DNA of 64,000 nucleotides from Eukaryota sp. TZLM1-RC (taxonomy: Eukaryota; Metamonada: BaSk clade), in the NCBI GenBank assembly GCA_040285825.1, contig JAUPSS010000001.1, positions 3,782,001 to 3,846,000 of the forward strand. The letters are read 5' to 3'. The notes beneath the pieces were generated by a model, which was given only the letters and a program-made list of their open reading frames with translations, had not been told where the DNA came from and did no database searches. The position numbers were made by a program, and so were the translations under genes. Of the stretch, positions 63,123 through 64,000 are shown piece after piece. The stretch's first letter is position 1. Every line of letters begins with the position of its first letter.

Positions 63123-64000
63123 CGGCTGATATCACAGAAACTGAATCAAATTGGGTTTTTCAAAACAACCCCACATTGATGATCAAAAATGATGCTCCTA
63201 CAATTGTTGCTGTGGTTGCTGACAATAAACTCCTCAAATTTCAATTAAAAGAATTGTAACAAAAATTTGAAGAACAGCTGTTTTATACATCAATTGATGA
63301 AGAAATTGTCGCAGATTTTAAATCAATAATAAGGAATTAATATAACTTTTAATATCCAGCATTTGCGCAAAGAATCTTTAAACAAGTAGAACAACATTAG
63401 AAAAGTTTAATTGATGAATTAAGCCTGTTCACATTAACGGTATCGCTATCTATCATTTTAAGGACTCTGTTGTGTTAACTCTGCTTTGCATTGTCTAGTA
63501 ACATATCAACACAATTGGCTTTATATTATGGATATCAGCTACATCTGTTATGTTTTGAACGGTGTTTAGTGATTGAAAAATCTGCACTATGAGTGAACCA
63601 TAGTTCCACATCAATTCATTCAACATCGTTTAATTTTCCAGCTTTTAACAATTATTTTTCAAAATTTGCTAATTCTTTATATGAAAAATCAGCTCCTTAG
63701 CGAATCCAATTTTGAAAATCCTTTTTTCTCAAATGGTTCAAAATTGATAGAATCAGCTGTAATGTGATGATCAGTCTAACACATTTTAGCATTATACCCA
63801 TCACTAGTGGTGTCTCTTACTGTATATACATCATTTTGGCATTAATTCGAATAAAAAATTGAAAAAATTTTCAATGAATTCTGATCATGTTCCAACAAAC
63901 GATAACTCTGGTATCAAAATTCTTTATCCACAACTAGGACAATATTGGAGAAATATGGTTGTTGTAATGTGAATAAGTTCATTTGTGGAGTATTGGTGAT
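63123..64000. other. intergenic with a possible coding relic
   Basis: From about 63125 the plus strand encodes TETESNWVFQNNP...IKNDAPTIVAVVADNKLLKF, a TAA, and then FEEQLFYTSIDEEIVADF. It may be a broken gene fragment. The rest is AT-rich with no feature. Confidence 0.35.

Noticed and set aside
1-64000. CRISPR array, operon or prokaryotic origin for the window
   Set aside because: No regularly spaced repeats, no ribosome-binding-site pattern; histones, introns and retroelements show a eukaryotic genome.

Overview
This window is AT-rich nuclear DNA from a unicellular eukaryote that probably builds a flagellum or cilium. It carries a core histone cluster, MAF1, an SNF2 helicase, a FYVE protein, a RING-H2 protein and a CFAP96-like axonemal protein. 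Genes are short and mostly uninterrupted. Where introns can be inferred they are extremely small: 27 nt in the SNF2 gene and 29 nt in the FYVE gene, both GT...AG, both restoring family motifs. I cannot name the lineage; an amoeboflagellate or another free-living flagellate would fit.

Layout. 1-5 kb: SNF2 N-terminus, a coiled-coil gene and its rearranged partial duplicate, and a decayed LINE. 5.4-9 kb: MAF1, then the FYVE-armadillo gene with a Mutator-like non-autonomous element just upstream. 9.9-13.2 kb: a degenerate Fanzor (eukaryotic TnpB-like nuclease) preceded on the same strand by a 3'-5' exonuclease-like ORF whose N-terminus carries a 2A-like DxExNPGP motif. 13.2-16.8 kb: minisatellite, a broken RCC1/leucine-rich gene and a small membrane protein. 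18.5-27 kb: NmrA-like gene and a Ty3/chromovirus-type retrotransposon whose terminal direct repeats contain the start of gag. 27.9-42.6 kb: many 5'-truncated copies of non-LTR elements with RT, CCHC and a restriction-like endonuclease, plus an SMR transporter, a membrane protein and a second inverted copy of the RCC1/leucine-rich locus. 43.3-45.8 kb: H4, H3, H2B, H2A. 46-57 kb: more LINE copies, an SDF-type symporter and a second Fanzor split by a LINE. 58-63 kb: an unknown nuclear-type protein, the RING-H2 protein and CFAP96.

The host genes look like ordinary housekeeping genes scattered between retroelements. All four histone genes end in the same small hairpin with a metazoan-type TTTC loop (CTTC in H3), which points to stem-loop-binding-protein processing of histone mRNA. 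The RLE-type LINEs are the dominant force: at least eight copies have recognisable 11-15 bp target-site duplications, and they have broken the RCC1/LRR genes, a Fanzor and the gag of the Ty3 element. The least ordinary content is the Fanzor relics with the neighbouring exonuclease/2A ORF, the very short introns, and the Ty3 element with coding terminal repeats.
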